From positions 1 to 64,000 of the forward strand of contig NZ_JAUHTR010000009.1 of the NCBI RefSeq assembly GCF_030418125.1: a stretch of 64,000 nucleotides of DNA. The letters run 5' to 3'. Position numbers and translations under genes: made by a program. Positions 33,987 to 43,262 of this stretch are shown piece by piece. The notes under the pieces were generated by a model. The model was given only the letters and a program-made list of their open reading frames with translations. It did no database searches and was not told the origin of the DNA. Source of the DNA: Fictibacillus fluitans. Lineage in GTDB: Bacteria; Bacillota; Bacilli; Bacillales; Fictibacillaceae. Numbering within the stretch: the first letter of the stretch is position 1; the number at the start of each line of letters is the position of its first letter.

Positions 33987-35337
33987 GTTTATGACCCGCT
34001 GGAACCCTTTGAAAAATATGAATTTGTTCAGCCGGACACAATGGCGGCTGACCATGATTTATACGGGAATTCTTTTGCTGTTTTTAATCCTGTTTATGGT
34101 GATCGTCTATTTCGTGATGTACGGGGTTATCGTCAACACCCAGGAGAACCAATTGAAGAAGCTGGTGGATCAGGAAGTTATGGTCATCAAGGAAAAACTG
34201 ATCAAAGGGAAAAAGCCTTCCATACAGAATTTTGTCATGCTTTCCGATGAACAGTTTTTCTATTATGTCGTCGATGCAAAAGGAAAGCTTTTGACAGGGG
34301 ATGAGCTCTATCACAAGCTCCGTCCCAAGCTCTACCGAAAGCTTGAAGGATGGAATCCGGATCCGAATGAAATTAAATACGAAAAATTGAATGTGTCTTA
34401 CTATGTGCCGTGGGAAGAAAGCCCGAACAACCGGCACATCGACTTGATGATGGCAGGAAGAAAAGTATACAAGGGCAACGAGTTCATAGGTACTTTATAT
34501 GTAGGCAAAAGTATTTCCAACCGGGTGGAATTATTTGACCGCCTTTTAAATATTTTTGCTGTATTGCTTGTTGTTTTTGCTTTTGTGGCCTTCTTCACCA
34601 GTTACTTCATGTCGAGAAGAGCAATGTCTCCCATTATGCGCTCCTATATGAAACAGCGCCAGTTCGCCGCAGATGCCTCGCACGAGCTCAGAACACCATT
34701 GAGTGTGCTGCTTTCATCCATCAATGCATTGGAAATGGAAAGGAAACTGAATGAAGATGAATTTTCACATTCTGTTGTTTCCAATATGAAATATGAAGTA
34801 AAGCGGATGATTAAGCTTGTCGGAGATTTGCTTACCCTTGCCCGCTCCGATGCGGAAAATACCGAATTGGCAAAAGAGGTATTTAATTTTCAAGAGCTGT
34901 CGGAGAATGTCATGAAATCCATTGAAACCCTTGCAGGCGAAAAGCGTATAACATTAAAGATGATCATGCAGGATCAGCTGTTTGTATTCGGAAACCGGGA
35001 ACGTTTGGATCAGCTGCTTTATATCCTGCTTGAAAATGCCATTAAGTATTCACCCGAAAAAGCGGAAATTTTGCTGGAGTCAAGGATGGAGCGTAAAGAA
35101 AAATTTAAATTCCTTGTTATTTCGGTTGAAGATGAGGGAATAGGGATACAGCCAGAAGAACGCGCTCATATCTTTGAACGTTTTTACCGAACAGACAAAT
35201 CCCGTTCAAAACAATTCGGGGGACACGGTCTGGGGCTTTCAATTGCCAAATGGATTGTCGACTCCCATGGCGGATCCATCCATGTGGAGGGCAAGCAGGG
35301 TAAAGGAAGCGTTTTTAAAATTAAAATTCCGCAATAA
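33976..35337 (+). CDS. Membrane sensor histidine kinase
   Basis: The 453-residue kinase has TM1 (about 20-45, MIYTGILLLFLILFMVIVYF), an extracellular sensor region of about 130 residues, TM2 (about 180-200, LLNIFAVLLVVFAFVAFF), HisKA with phospho-acceptor His in FAADASHELRTPLSVLLSS, and a HATPase with N box LLENAIKYS, G1 DEGIGI, F box FERFYR and G2 GGHGLGLSIA. TTG 33976 is preferred: GGGGTGGG is 8 bp upstream and it overlaps the regulator stop; ATG 33991 is possible. There is no clear HAMP domain. It should phosphorylate the preceding regulator. Confidence 0.9.
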   Translation: MKTKFMTRWNPLKNMNLFSRTQWRLTMIYTGILLLFLILFMVIVYFVMYGVIVNTQENQLKKLVDQEVMVIKEKLIKGKKPSIQNFVMLSDEQFFYYVVDAKGKLLTGDELYHKLRPKLYRKLEGWNPDPNEIKYEKLNVSYYVPWEESPNNRHIDLMMAGRKVYKGNEFIGTLYVGKSISNRVELFDRLLNIFAVLLVVFAFVAFFTSYFMSRRAMSPIMRSYMKQRQFAADASHELRTPLSVLLSSINALEMERKLNEDEFSHSVVSNMKYEVKRMIKLVGDLLTLARSDAENTELAKEVFNFQELSENVMKSIETLAGEKRITLKMIMQDQLFVFGNRERLDQLLYILLENAIKYSPEKAEILLESRMERKEKFKFLVISVEDEGIGIQPEERAHIFERFYRTDKSRSKQFGGHGLGLSIAKWIVDSHGGSIHVEGKQGKGSVFKIKIPQ

Positions 35338-35536
35338 TAAACGAAAAGGACGGCTAGGCGATGATATTTTAAGGAAAATTAAACAAAAATAAAATTAAAT
35401 CTTAGCTTTTCATCATATTTTCACTTTTGCTATTTATAATAAAATAGACTAAAATTTACAGGTGCGATTAATGGCAGACGAAACAACGATCTAAGAAAAC
35501 CTTAATTTCATAGAGGTACTAGAAGAGGTGAAAGAA

Positions 35537-37549
35537 TTGAAGGGTATTTTTAAAACTGGCCAAAATGTTGTTCAGAAGCATATTGGTTTTTTCCTTTTAG
35601 CTGTTGTGCTTTTTTGGCTAAAAACGTATACAGGCTATCTTGTTGAATTTAATCTTGGTATAGAAAATAAAATGCAGAAGTTTTTGCTGCTGATCAATCC
35701 GATCAGTTCAGCCATTTTCTTTTTTGGTTTAGCGTTATTTGCAAAGGGCAGGAGAGCCTATGTATGGACGATCGTACTTAATTTCTTCTTGTCGTTTGTA
35801 TTATATGCAAATATTGTGTACTACCGTTTCTTTAATGATTTTATTACGATGCCTACGCTTACCCAAACGAAAAACTTTGGCGACCTTGGCGGAAGCATCT
35901 GGGAACTGCTTAAGCCGTATGATCCGCTTTATTTTATCGATACAATCATTCTTGCGGTGCTGCTGTTTGCAAAGTTCATCAAACCCGAGCCTGTACGTAT
36001 GGCCCGGCGCAAGGTTCAAGTCGTGCTCGTATCGGCGATTGCACTGCTGGTCATTAACATCGGACTTGCAGAAACGGACCGTCCGCAGCTGCTGACAAGA
36101 ACGTTTGACCGCAACTATCTTGTTAAATATTTGGGAACGTACAATTACGTTGTTTATGATGCAATCCAGAGCATGCGTATTTCAGCTCAGAAAGCCTCCG
36201 CAGATTCCAGTGATATGGGAGACGTACTGAATTATAAAGATGCAAATTATGCCAAGCCGAACCCTGAATACTTTGCTAAAGCAAAAGGCATGAACGTAAT
36301 TTACATTCATTTGGAGTCATTCCAAAATTTCCTGATCAACTATAAATTGAACGGCCAGGAAGTTACACCTTACTTAAACTCATTTACAAAAGATAAAAAT
36401 ACATTGTACTTTGATAACTTTTTCCACCAAACCGGACAAGGTAAAACATCTGATGCAGAATTTATGCTTGAAAACTCCATCTATGGACTTCCGCAAGGTT
36501 CTGTATTTACGACAAATGGTAATAACACCTTCCAGGCTGCACCTGCGATCCTGGGGCAAAAAGGATATACATCAGCTGTATTCCACGGGAACTACAAAAC
36601 TTTCTGGAACAGGGATGAGACGTATAAATCATTTGGATATGACAAATTCTTCGATGCCAGCCATTATGATATGAATGATGAAGATGTTGTTAACTATGGC
36701 CTCAAGGATAAGCCATTCTTTGAAGAATCTCTTCCAATGCTAAAAACATTGAAGCAGCCGTTCTATACAAAGTTCATTACATTGTCCAACCACTTCCCTT
36801 ATCCGATCGATGAGAAAGAAGCGTCCATCGGACCGGATGATACTGGAGACGGATCGGTTGACCGCTACTTCCAGACTGCACGTTACCTGGATGAAGGTGT
36901 AAAGAGGTTTATTGATCAGCTAAAAGCTTCCGGTCTTTATGACAACTCTGTGATTGTCATGTATGGTGACCATTATGGTATTTCTGAAAACCATAACGAT
37001 GCAATGGCGAAAGTACTGAATAAAGAAGAAATTACACCATTTGATAATGCCCAGCTGCAGCGAGTGCCGTTAATGATTCATGTTCCAGGCATGAAGGGCG
37101 GCGTACAGCATCAATATGGCGGACAAATTGACCTTCTTCCAACCCTGCTTCACTTGTTGGGAGTTGATACCAAAGAGTATGTTCAATTTGGTACTGACTT
37201 ATTGTCGAAGCAGCATCAGCAGGTTGTGCCTTTCCGTAATGGTAGCTTTGTGAGTCCAAAGGTTACAGCCATTAACGGTAAATACTTTGATGCGAAAACG
37301 GGAGAACCCGTGAAAAAGAATAAAGAAATTCAAAAAGAGCAGGAATATACTGAAAATGCACTTTCACTGTCTGACAAGGTGGTTTATGGTGACTTGCTTC
37401 GATTCTACACACCGCGCGACTTTAAGCCGGTAGACCGTTCGAAGTATGATTATAATAACCGTGAACAAGACACCAGCAAAGCGAAGTCAGAAGATCAGCC
37501 AAAGCAGGAAAATACTCCTGATGCTGAACAGAAACAAGAACAGCAATAA
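35537..37549 (+). CDS. Lipoteichoic acid synthase family protein (LtaS-like)
   Basis: The 670-residue product has five N-terminal TM segments (about 20-205) and a large extracellular sulfatase-like domain (about 245-600). The catalytic Thr (residue 304) is in GQGKTSDAEF; metal-site motifs are IHLESFQNF and VMYGDHYG, and HGNYKTFWNR lies in the glycerol-phosphate pocket. LtaS enzymes polymerise glycerol phosphate from phosphatidylglycerol onto a glycolipid. TTG 35537 has GAGGTG 6 bp upstream; GTG 35528 is the alternative. The C-terminus is a Gln/Glu/Lys-rich tail. TATAAT at 35435-35440 may be its -10. It follows the two-component system by 190 bp. Confidence 0.92.
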   Translation: MKGIFKTGQNVVQKHIGFFLLAVVLFWLKTYTGYLVEFNLGIENKMQKFLLLINPISSAIFFFGLALFAKGRRAYVWTIVLNFFLSFVLYANIVYYRFFNDFITMPTLTQTKNFGDLGGSIWELLKPYDPLYFIDTIILAVLLFAKFIKPEPVRMARRKVQVVLVSAIALLVINIGLAETDRPQLLTRTFDRNYLVKYLGTYNYVVYDAIQSMRISAQKASADSSDMGDVLNYKDANYAKPNPEYFAKAKGMNVIYIHLESFQNFLINYKLNGQEVTPYLNSFTKDKNTLYFDNFFHQTGQGKTSDAEFMLENSIYGLPQGSVFTTNGNNTFQAAPAILGQKGYTSAVFHGNYKTFWNRDETYKSFGYDKFFDASHYDMNDEDVVNYGLKDKPFFEESLPMLKTLKQPFYTKFITLSNHFPYPIDEKEASIGPDDTGDGSVDRYFQTARYLDEGVKRFIDQLKASGLYDNSVIVMYGDHYGISENHNDAMAKVLNKEEITPFDNAQLQRVPLMIHVPGMKGGVQHQYGGQIDLLPTLLHLLGVDTKEYVQFGTDLLSKQHQQVVPFRNGSFVSPKVTAINGKYFDAKTGEPVKKNKEIQKEQEYTENALSLSDKVVYGDLLRFYTPRDFKPVDRSKYDYNNREQDTSKAKSEDQPKQENTPDAEQKQEQQ

Positions 37550-37584
37550 TTCTAGAAAAAGCATTGCCTTTATGGCCATGCTGG

Positions 37585-37624
37585 AGCTTGTAGACAAAGT
37601 CTCATGTCTACAAGCTTTTTTTTA
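37585..37624 (+). terminator. Terminator after ltaS-like gene
   Basis: AGCTTGTAGACA pairs perfectly with TGTCTACAAGCT around AAGTCTCA, followed by eight T residues. Confidence 0.92.
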
Positions 37625-37672
37625 TAGTTTAAAAAAGTATCATGCAGGTGATGCTTACGGAATATCTAGTGA

Positions 37673-38554
37673 TTATTCATTATTTCTTTGCTGTAGTAAA
37701 AATAATGCCAGCCCGATCAAGATAAGTGCGATACCGATACCTTGTTGTAATGAAATGACCTCATCCAAAATAAAATAAGCGAGGATACAAGTTCCAATTG
37801 TCTCTCCTAATATACTCATCGAAATAACAGAAGTACTTAGCCATTTCAACAGCCAATTGAAGATGGTTTGCCCTAGAATTGTTGCAATAAACGCTAATCC
37901 AATAAGGTTCCACCATGTTGATGCCGAATAATTGAAGAAGGTCGTTTGTTGACTAAAGGCAAAAACCCCTAAAAGTAATGTACTGCTCCCGTAGCCAATA
38001 ACTGAATATGGGATAAGAGATAAACTTTTACGAACATGCTGGCCAATGAAGAAGTAGGCTGTTATGATGCCTGCCGCAATAAAAGCAAGTATATCGCCAA
38101 ATAATGCCTGTCCACTAATTTGAAAGTCCTGCCATCCAATAACAATACTTCCTGCAATCGCTACGAGGCAGCCCATTACAGCCCCTTTGCTGAAGCGCTC
38201 TCTGAATAGAAAATAGCCGCCAGCCATCGAAAAGAGTGGCTGTAATGTGACGATAACCGTCGAGCTTGCTACAGATGTGTAATTAAGTGATTCAAACCAC
38301 AATACATAATGGACGGCTAGAAATGCGCCTGATAATAATCCCAGTCCCCATTGTTTTTTTGACAACAAACGTAGTTCTTTTCGGTTCTTTTTATGGACTG
38401 CTAAAAATGGCAAAAGCATTACCGCTGCAAAAAGCATCCGATAAAATGCTGTAATTGTCGCAGGTGCATCTGCTAATTTCACAAAGATGGCTGAAGTCGA
38501 TAATGCAAATACGCCAAAAAATAAGATTGCGTAAGACTTAAGGGGTGGTTTCAA
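37673..38554 (-). CDS. EamA-family (DMT) transporter
   Basis: A 293-residue membrane protein with ten TM segments in two EamA repeats: FALSTSAIFVKLADAP and ASSTVIVTLQPLFSMAGGYF in the first, and SVISMSILGETIGTCILAYF in the second. It is a metabolite or drug efflux permease of unknown substrate. The TTG start at 38554 has AGGAGGAG 8 bp upstream. It is divergent from an XRE-cupin regulator; TACAATAATG near its start resembles the operator beside the regulator. Codon usage looks more AT-rich than in flanking genes, hinting at transfer of the pair. Confidence 0.85.
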   Translation of the reverse strand: MKPPLKSYAILFFGVFALSTSAIFVKLADAPATITAFYRMLFAAVMLLPFLAVHKKNRKELRLLSKKQWGLGLLSGAFLAVHYVLWFESLNYTSVASSTVIVTLQPLFSMAGGYFLFRERFSKGAVMGCLVAIAGSIVIGWQDFQISGQALFGDILAFIAAGIITAYFFIGQHVRKSLSLIPYSVIGYGSSTLLLGVFAFSQQTTFFNYSASTWWNLIGLAFIATILGQTIFNWLLKWLSTSVISMSILGETIGTCILAYFILDEVISLQQGIGIALILIGLALFLLQQRNNE

Positions 38555-38578
38555 TTCTGCTCCTCCTAGACATGCGTT

Positions 38579-38588
38579 TACAATAATG
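38579..38588. promoter_or_regulatory. Operator-like half site near the EamA start
   Basis: TACAATAATG is identical to the reverse complement of 38696-38705 within the palindrome beside the XRE gene. It lies about 25 bp upstream of the EamA start codon. Confidence 0.4.
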
Positions 38589-38692
38589 AATAAAATTAAT
38601 TATAATGTACAGGAGTAAGTATAAAATATTTATGTAATAGAAAAAAGTATTAGTTTTCTATGTTTAGGATGTCAGCACAAAAGGGGTTAAAC

Positions 38693-38706
38693 CTACATTA
38701 TTGTAG
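38693..38706. promoter_or_regulatory. Operator-like palindrome before the XRE-cupin gene
   Basis: CTACATTATTGTAG has perfect 5-bp arms around TTAT and overlaps the region just upstream of the ribosome binding site of the regulator. Autoregulation is inferred. Confidence 0.45.
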
Positions 38707-38720
38707 AAGGGATCTTTACT

Positions 38721-39281
38721 ATGAACAATCATCGCCTCGGGCAAACGGTTTTAAATTATCGTAAAAAGAGTGGTATGACCATTCGTGAGTTCGGCGAATA
38801 TGCAGGAATTAGCACTTCACTTATCAGCCAAATAGAAAGGGGACAAGCCAATCCCTCGCTAAGTGTACTAAAACTTATTGCGCAAGCTTTGAATGTGCCG
38901 CTCTTTACCCTCTTCATTAATGAAATTGATACGGATTCGCTCATTTCGAGAAAAAAGGATCGAAAGAAAGTATATCGTGAGAATAGTGATCATATTGTCT
39001 ATGATGTGTTAACACCTGACTTCATGAAAGCCCATATTGAACTCTTAATGATGGATTTAAAGCCACAGGCAATCACTACGGAAAGTCACTATTCACACGA
39101 CAATAAAGAAGAAATTGCTGTCGTCATGAAAGGACAAGCGTATGTCGAACTGGAAGGTACCGAATATTTTTTAAATGAAGGCGATGTCGTACGCATTCCA
39201 CCACATGTTAAACATCGATTTCTGAACAAGAGTGATGAACCGAATCATATTTTATTCGTACTAACGCCATCATTAATTTAA
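38721..39281 (+). CDS. XRE-family regulator with C-terminal cupin
   Basis: The 186-residue product has an N-terminal helix-turn-helix (about 8-65: LNYRKKSGMTIREFGEYAGI, STSLISQIERGQANPSLSVL) and a cupin domain (about 110-180: HYSHDNKEEIAVVMKGQAYV, DVVRIPPHVKHRF). Such regulators sense a small ligand through the cupin and often control a neighbouring transporter, here the divergent EamA gene. AGAAGGG precedes ATG 38721. The pair appears self-contained and could be a transferred cassette. Confidence 0.88.
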   Translation: MNNHRLGQTVLNYRKKSGMTIREFGEYAGISTSLISQIERGQANPSLSVLKLIAQALNVPLFTLFINEIDTDSLISRKKDRKKVYRENSDHIVYDVLTPDFMKAHIELLMMDLKPQAITTESHYSHDNKEEIAVVMKGQAYVELEGTEYFLNEGDVVRIPPHVKHRFLNKSDEPNHILFVLTPSLI

Positions 39282-39327
39282 GTAGCCTCTCCCCACGTAA
39301 GTGGACTTCAACCACTTCTTAAAAAGA

Positions 39328-39370
39328 GGCTGTTCCAAAAGTCGATCAACTATCGACCTTTGGAACAGCC
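39328..39370. terminator. Long terminator hairpin related to the compound-repeat hairpins
   Basis: GGCTGTTCCAAAAGTCGAT pairs with ATCGACCTTTGGAACAGCC (short loop CAACT, one bulge), preceded by AAAAAGA. The GGCTGT-CC-AAAGTC pattern recurs at 18813 and 48638. It lies between the convergent XRE gene and the acyltransferase; no GTTACTT element accompanies this copy. Confidence 0.8.
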
Positions 39371-39393
39371 CCGTAAAGGCAATGCTTTTTTGT

Positions 39394-40425
39394 TTATGCT
39401 GTTTTCGGAAGCGGTACAGAAACGCTCCTTCTTTTTCTTTGGATGTTGCCGACAAGATAAGAACCGCCTGGCAGCAGGGAAACCAATTTAATGATGCACA
39501 TGGAAAGAATAAGAGTAATGAAAAAGAGTGAAAATACCTGTAGATACGTTTGTTCAAAAAGTTCAGCCGTGTAGGAGGCAAGGTAACGCTGAACCTGCCA
39601 GTGAACCAGGTAAATGCCAAAGGAATAATTGCTGATAAGATTAATGACGCGGTTTCCTTTCATACGCTGTCCCCAGGCTAAAATAAACAGGCTGACAGCC
39701 ACGGTTAACGGAAACAAGTCAAGGCGTTTGGAGCCAACACCGATATATCCAGCTTTATAAAAGATATAAACAATGGCCAGGCTTGCTGCAACACCCGCAA
39801 TCGTAAAGTATCGGTATTTCTGAAGCGCTGCCGCCACTGTTTTGTAATGCTTGCCAATGGCATAGGCCACCGCAAAATATGCAAACCAGGCAGTAAACGG
39901 CACTTTTAAATACGACAGATTTTCTTTGATCATCTGGTGTGATCCTTCCATGAATTGAAAGTGAAGGCTCATCACAATCAGGCTGACCGGAAGCAGCCAG
40001 GAGACTGGAATCTTATATTTTGTCACTAAATAATGCAGGGCGTAAAACTGAAAAATAATAAGCACGAAATATCCTTCATAATTTCCGAGAAGGTTCTTTT
40101 GTATCATTAATCCAATATCGACAGCGGGGTTCAGGTGGTAGCTCACAAGGGCATCAATCACAGCAAATGCAACAAACGGTGCAAGAATCCACTTCAGCCG
40201 CTTCTGCCAGAAATTTTTAGGCAGCGCATCCGGGTACCGGTTGGCGAGAATAATCTCGGATAATATGACAAAGGTAGGGGTGGCATAGCATAACGCCACA
40301 CGAAGGACGCTGTATGCTTCAGATGCCGGATAACCTCCAGCCGAAACCGCAGTTTGGGAGGTGCTGTGCAGGAAAACGATGCTCAGACAGGCGATGGTTC
40401 GCAAAAGATTCCATTCTTTAATCAC
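39394..40425 (-). CDS. Acyltransferase 3 family membrane protein
   Basis: A 343-residue integral membrane protein with about ten TM segments and the family's N-terminal signature EWNLLRTIACLSIVFLHSTS containing the catalytic-type His. These enzymes O-acylate extracellular or lipid-linked sugars. GTG 40425 is preferred: AAAGGGGG lies 8 bp upstream on the minus strand; a longer reading from 40467 lacks a site. It ends in a basic cytoplasmic tail. The acyl acceptor is unknown, perhaps a wall polymer given the envelope-rich window. Confidence 0.83.
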   Translation of the reverse strand: MIKEWNLLRTIACLSIVFLHSTSQTAVSAGGYPASEAYSVLRVALCYATPTFVILSEIILANRYPDALPKNFWQKRLKWILAPFVAFAVIDALVSYHLNPAVDIGLMIQKNLLGNYEGYFVLIIFQFYALHYLVTKYKIPVSWLLPVSLIVMSLHFQFMEGSHQMIKENLSYLKVPFTAWFAYFAVAYAIGKHYKTVAAALQKYRYFTIAGVAASLAIVYIFYKAGYIGVGSKRLDLFPLTVAVSLFILAWGQRMKGNRVINLISNYSFGIYLVHWQVQRYLASYTAELFEQTYLQVFSLFFITLILSMCIIKLVSLLPGGSYLVGNIQRKRRSVSVPLPKTA

Positions 40426-40546
40426 GGGTTTAGCCCCCTTTTCAGTAAAACAAGTCACCATTACCATACCAATGAAGAAGAAAAGGGAGCAATGGATTCT
40501 GCCAATCTTAATAAACCTTTATAGAATTTTTATAAAACCTTAACAG

Positions 40547-40584
40547 AAAAGACGACAGCCCATTTTAAGGGATGCCGTCTTTTC
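40547..40584. terminator. Bidirectional terminator between acyltransferase promoter region and the GyrI-like gene
   Basis: AAAAGACGACAGCCC pairs with GGGATGCCGTCTTTT (one mismatch pair region) around ATTTTAA. It ends the minus-strand gene at 40585. Confidence 0.75.
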
Positions 40585-41079
40585 CTAATTTTTAATGGGA
40601 ATAAGGATATCCATCTGCATGGAATCGGGATTTGTACTTCGTTCGTCATACCATTCAATTTCAAGCCCGCCAGCATGTTCATAGCCTGATGAGGGGAACC
40701 ATTCTTTAAAAACATACTGCCATGTTTCTTGAATGCTGCAGGAAAACTCCTCATCCGGGACAAGCGGGGTGGTAAACACCGCAAACTTGGTTTCGGGGAT
40801 ATGCTTTTTGACCAGATCGGAAGGTGCTTCTTCTGCTGTTGTTACCTCTGAACAAATCAAATAACTGAAGGAACCGTTTTCCGGGTTGAAATTTGTGCAT
40901 ATGCCAAGCTCCACGGATGGGTCTTTCTTGTTTGGGATTGCTTTTCTCATTTGCGGATTTTTGAGGTAATCCTGCCAGAACACAGGAATCTCCTTTAAGT
41001 TCTTTCCTTCCCCGCTGGTTGTTTTCAGCTCATAGCCGAGCACGGTGAATGCGGGTTTAACCATGATTTTTGGCTGCAT
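40585..41079 (-). CDS. GyrI-like/effector-binding domain protein
   Basis: A 164-residue single-domain protein with the GyrI-like (AraC effector-binding) fold: an N-terminal PKIMVKPAFTVLGYELKTTS strand, PSVELGICTNF, and the C-terminal GYEHAGGLEIEWYDER with the ligand-lining Glu and Trp. Stand-alone members bind small, often cationic, molecules and may act as sinks or enzymes; no DNA-binding domain is present. AGGAGG precedes ATG 41079. Function not more precisely assignable. Confidence 0.75.
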   Translation of the reverse strand: MQPKIMVKPAFTVLGYELKTTSGEGKNLKEIPVFWQDYLKNPQMRKAIPNKKDPSVELGICTNFNPENGSFSYLICSEVTTAEEAPSDLVKKHIPETKFAVFTTPLVPDEEFSCSIQETWQYVFKEWFPSSGYEHAGGLEIEWYDERSTNPDSMQMDILIPIKN

Positions 41080-41202
41080 AAATGGTCCTCCTATTATGGG
41101 TTGGCTGGGTGATTAAAATGAATAAAGCTTTTTCTTCCATTAATGGTACTATAAGAGTGTTATGTAAAAATGAATGATGTGAGAAAAGGTGGGCGATATT
41201 GT

Positions 41203-42033
41203 ATGTTTTGCGACCTGGGAGATATTCAAGTTCATTATGAAAGATTCGGAAAAGGAAAGCCAGTCGTTATGATTCACGGGTTTACCCTTGACTACCGTTT
41301 GATGGAAGGGTGCATGGAACCGATATTTGCAGACAGACAAGGCTATGAGCGCATTTATCTGGACCTGCCGGGCATGGGCCGGACGAAAGGCGAAGATTGG
41401 ATAAAAGGCACTGATGATATGCTTGAGGTTGTTCTGCGTTTTATCGAGGCCATTCTTCCTGGCCAATCGTTTTTGCTGGCTGGAGAGTCGTATGGAGGGT
41501 ACCTGGCAAGAGGAATCGTGGCGAAAATCGGTGAAAGGGTGAATGGCCTGCTGACCATTTGCTCACCGATCTATGCAGAGCGCGAAAAACGAATCCTGCC
41601 AGAGCATACGGTTTTGAAGAGGGATGATGAACTGATCGCGTCGCTTTCTGAAGACGAAGCCGAAGCGCTGGGGTTCAGCTCCATCGCTGTGGTGCAGGAT
41701 CACTATACGTTAGAGCGGATGAGAAAGGAGATTTCTCCCGGAATCATGATGGCTGATTCCGCATTTTTAGAACGAATTGAGCAAAATTATCCTTTTTCTT
41801 TTCCCCTTACTCTCACTGAGCCCTTTGGAAAGCCTGCACTTTTCTTTACCGGGCGGCAGGACGCGGTGGTAGGATATAAAGATCATTGGGACATCCTGGA
41901 TCAGTTTCCGAGAGCCTCATTTGCCATACTGGACCGGGCGGGGCATAACCTGCAGATTGAACAGCCGGCTGTGTTCCATGCACTCGTTGACGACTGGCTG
42001 AGCAGGGCGGAAGAAGTGGAAAATGAACGTTGA
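41203..42033 (+). CDS. Alpha/beta hydrolase
   Basis: A 276-residue cytoplasmic hydrolase: VVMIHGFTLD (oxyanion loop, about 21-30), nucleophile elbow AGESYGGYLA (about 98-107), acid Asp in TGRQDAVVG and His in AGHNLQIEQP. ATG 41203 is chosen for AAAGGTGGG 9 bp upstream; ATG 41170 has no site. It is followed after 25 bp by a DUF975 gene, so they may share a transcript. The substrate is unknown. Confidence 0.83.
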   Translation: MFCDLGDIQVHYERFGKGKPVVMIHGFTLDYRLMEGCMEPIFADRQGYERIYLDLPGMGRTKGEDWIKGTDDMLEVVLRFIEAILPGQSFLLAGESYGGYLARGIVAKIGERVNGLLTICSPIYAEREKRILPEHTVLKRDDELIASLSEDEAEALGFSSIAVVQDHYTLERMRKEISPGIMMADSAFLERIEQNYPFSFPLTLTEPFGKPALFFTGRQDAVVGYKDHWDILDQFPRASFAILDRAGHNLQIEQPAVFHALVDDWLSRAEEVENER

Positions 42034-42058
42034 AAGAAAACAGAAAGGTGAATGATTC

Positions 42059-42721
42059 ATGAGAATTAGAGAGATAAAAAAAGAAGCATTGATTGCACTG
42101 GAAAATAAATGGGGGTTTGCGGTTCTGCTGACGGTCATTTTGGGGATTTTTACGTTCATTATTCCTGAATTGCTCAGTGTGTATGCCAGCGGCGGATGGT
42201 ACAATTATTATTTAGGGGATACTTTTGAAGGGGATATTACTTCCCTCATTGTCGGACTGATTCTTTATCCTGCGGTCATCGGCTATAGCTGGGTATTTAT
42301 CGGGCTGATCCGAAGAGAACCGCAGAGCGTAAAAAGCATGTTCAGTCCTTTTGGAGAGATTGGAACCTTTTTAAAACTGATTGGAACGACCATTCTTGTT
42401 TGGTTGTTTACTGCATTGTGGACAGTGCTTTTGATCGTGCCGGGCATCATAAAGGGGATTGCTTATTCACAGACCTATTATGTGCTGAAGGACAATCCGG
42501 ATTTGCCGGTTTTACAGGCGATTACGGAAAGCCGCCGGCTGATGGACGGGTATAAGTGGAAGTTTTTCCTTCTCCAGCTCAGCTTTATTGGCTGGATCAT
42601 CTTAGCAACCATTCCATTTGGTCTGGGGTTTCTCTGGCTGACACCATACATGACGGCGTCTTCAGCGGAGTTCTATAATGAAATCCGTCAGGCCAAAGCC
42701 GGCGACGGATTAAAGGAATAA
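42059..42721 (+). CDS. DUF975-family membrane protein
   Basis: A 220-residue protein with four to five TM segments and the DUF975 pattern: an N-terminal amphipathic IKKEALIALENKWGFAVLLT, then IPGIIKGIAYSQTYYVLKDN and the ITESRRLMDGYKWKFF motif before a TM. The function of the family is unknown. AAAGGTG precedes ATG 42059. The next feature is a terminator. Confidence 0.8.
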   Translation: MRIREIKKEALIALENKWGFAVLLTVILGIFTFIIPELLSVYASGGWYNYYLGDTFEGDITSLIVGLILYPAVIGYSWVFIGLIRREPQSVKSMFSPFGEIGTFLKLIGTTILVWLFTALWTVLLIVPGIIKGIAYSQTYYVLKDNPDLPVLQAITESRRLMDGYKWKFFLLQLSFIGWIILATIPFGLGFLWLTPYMTASSAEFYNEIRQAKAGDGLKE

Positions 42722-42730
42722 CGTATGAAA

Positions 42731-42760
42731 GGCATTCTGCGATGGGCAGAATGCCTTTTT
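42731..42760 (+). terminator. Terminator after the DUF975 gene
   Basis: GGCATTCTGC pairs perfectly with GCAGAATGCC around GATGG, followed by five T residues. It also faces the minus-strand gene at 42778. Confidence 0.88.
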
Positions 42761-42777
42761 AAAATAAAATCATCCTC

Positions 42778-43074
42778 TTAATCCTCCAATAACAAAAACT
42801 CTCCCGTTTCCAGGTGGGATCCATAATGTTCTGCTTCTTCATGGGCAACTCCGAGAAAAACAAGCCGCTCTTTTCCTGAAAGGTTCTGCGAAAAAGAAGA
42901 GTTGTCGGATTGGTCCAAAAAATGCTGGATGATTTGTTCGTTATCTTCTTTTTCCTCGATGGTTTCATATGAGCCTACTATGATAAAGGTTCCTTTTTCA
43001 TGTGCCGCTTTTCTTTCATCCCGCTGCTCAACCGCTTCCTGTTCGGTTTTAAAAACGCCAATTACCTTCAACAT
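42778..43074 (-). CDS. General stress protein 17M-like small protein
   Basis: A 98-residue soluble protein beginning MLKVIGVFKTEQEAVEQRDE, the pattern of the heat-induced YflT/GSP17M domain (a ferredoxin-like strand followed by a helix), then acidic linkers and a second VFLGVAHEEAEHYGSHLETG unit. Relatives are sigma-B-controlled stress proteins of unknown function. GCAGGGAGGGAAAG precedes the start. I see no clear sigma-B promoter, so the stress link rests on family resemblance. Confidence 0.6.
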   Translation of the reverse strand: MLKVIGVFKTEQEAVEQRDERKAAHEKGTFIIVGSYETIEEKEDNEQIIQHFLDQSDNSSFSQNLSGKERLVFLGVAHEEAEHYGSHLETGEFLLLED

Positions 43075-43215
43075 TTTTCTTTCCCTCCCTGCTTATTATT
43101 TAAATAATGAAAATAACTTTCCAATCAATACCCGAATTGTGTCTATTTGTAACATAATGTCTCAAAGGATGCTTCCAATATTTTTAAAATATTTCATTTT
43201 ACTAGAAAAGAAAGG

Positions 43216-43224
43216 TGATATAAT
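43216..43224 (+). promoter_or_regulatory. Extended -10 promoter for the first subtilase
   Basis: TGATATAAT is a perfect extended -10 element, 38 bp upstream of the ATG at 43263. The -35 region is weak. Confidence 0.6.
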
Positions 43225-43262
43225 AATGCAATAAAACTATGACTGAAAATAGGGGATAAAGC

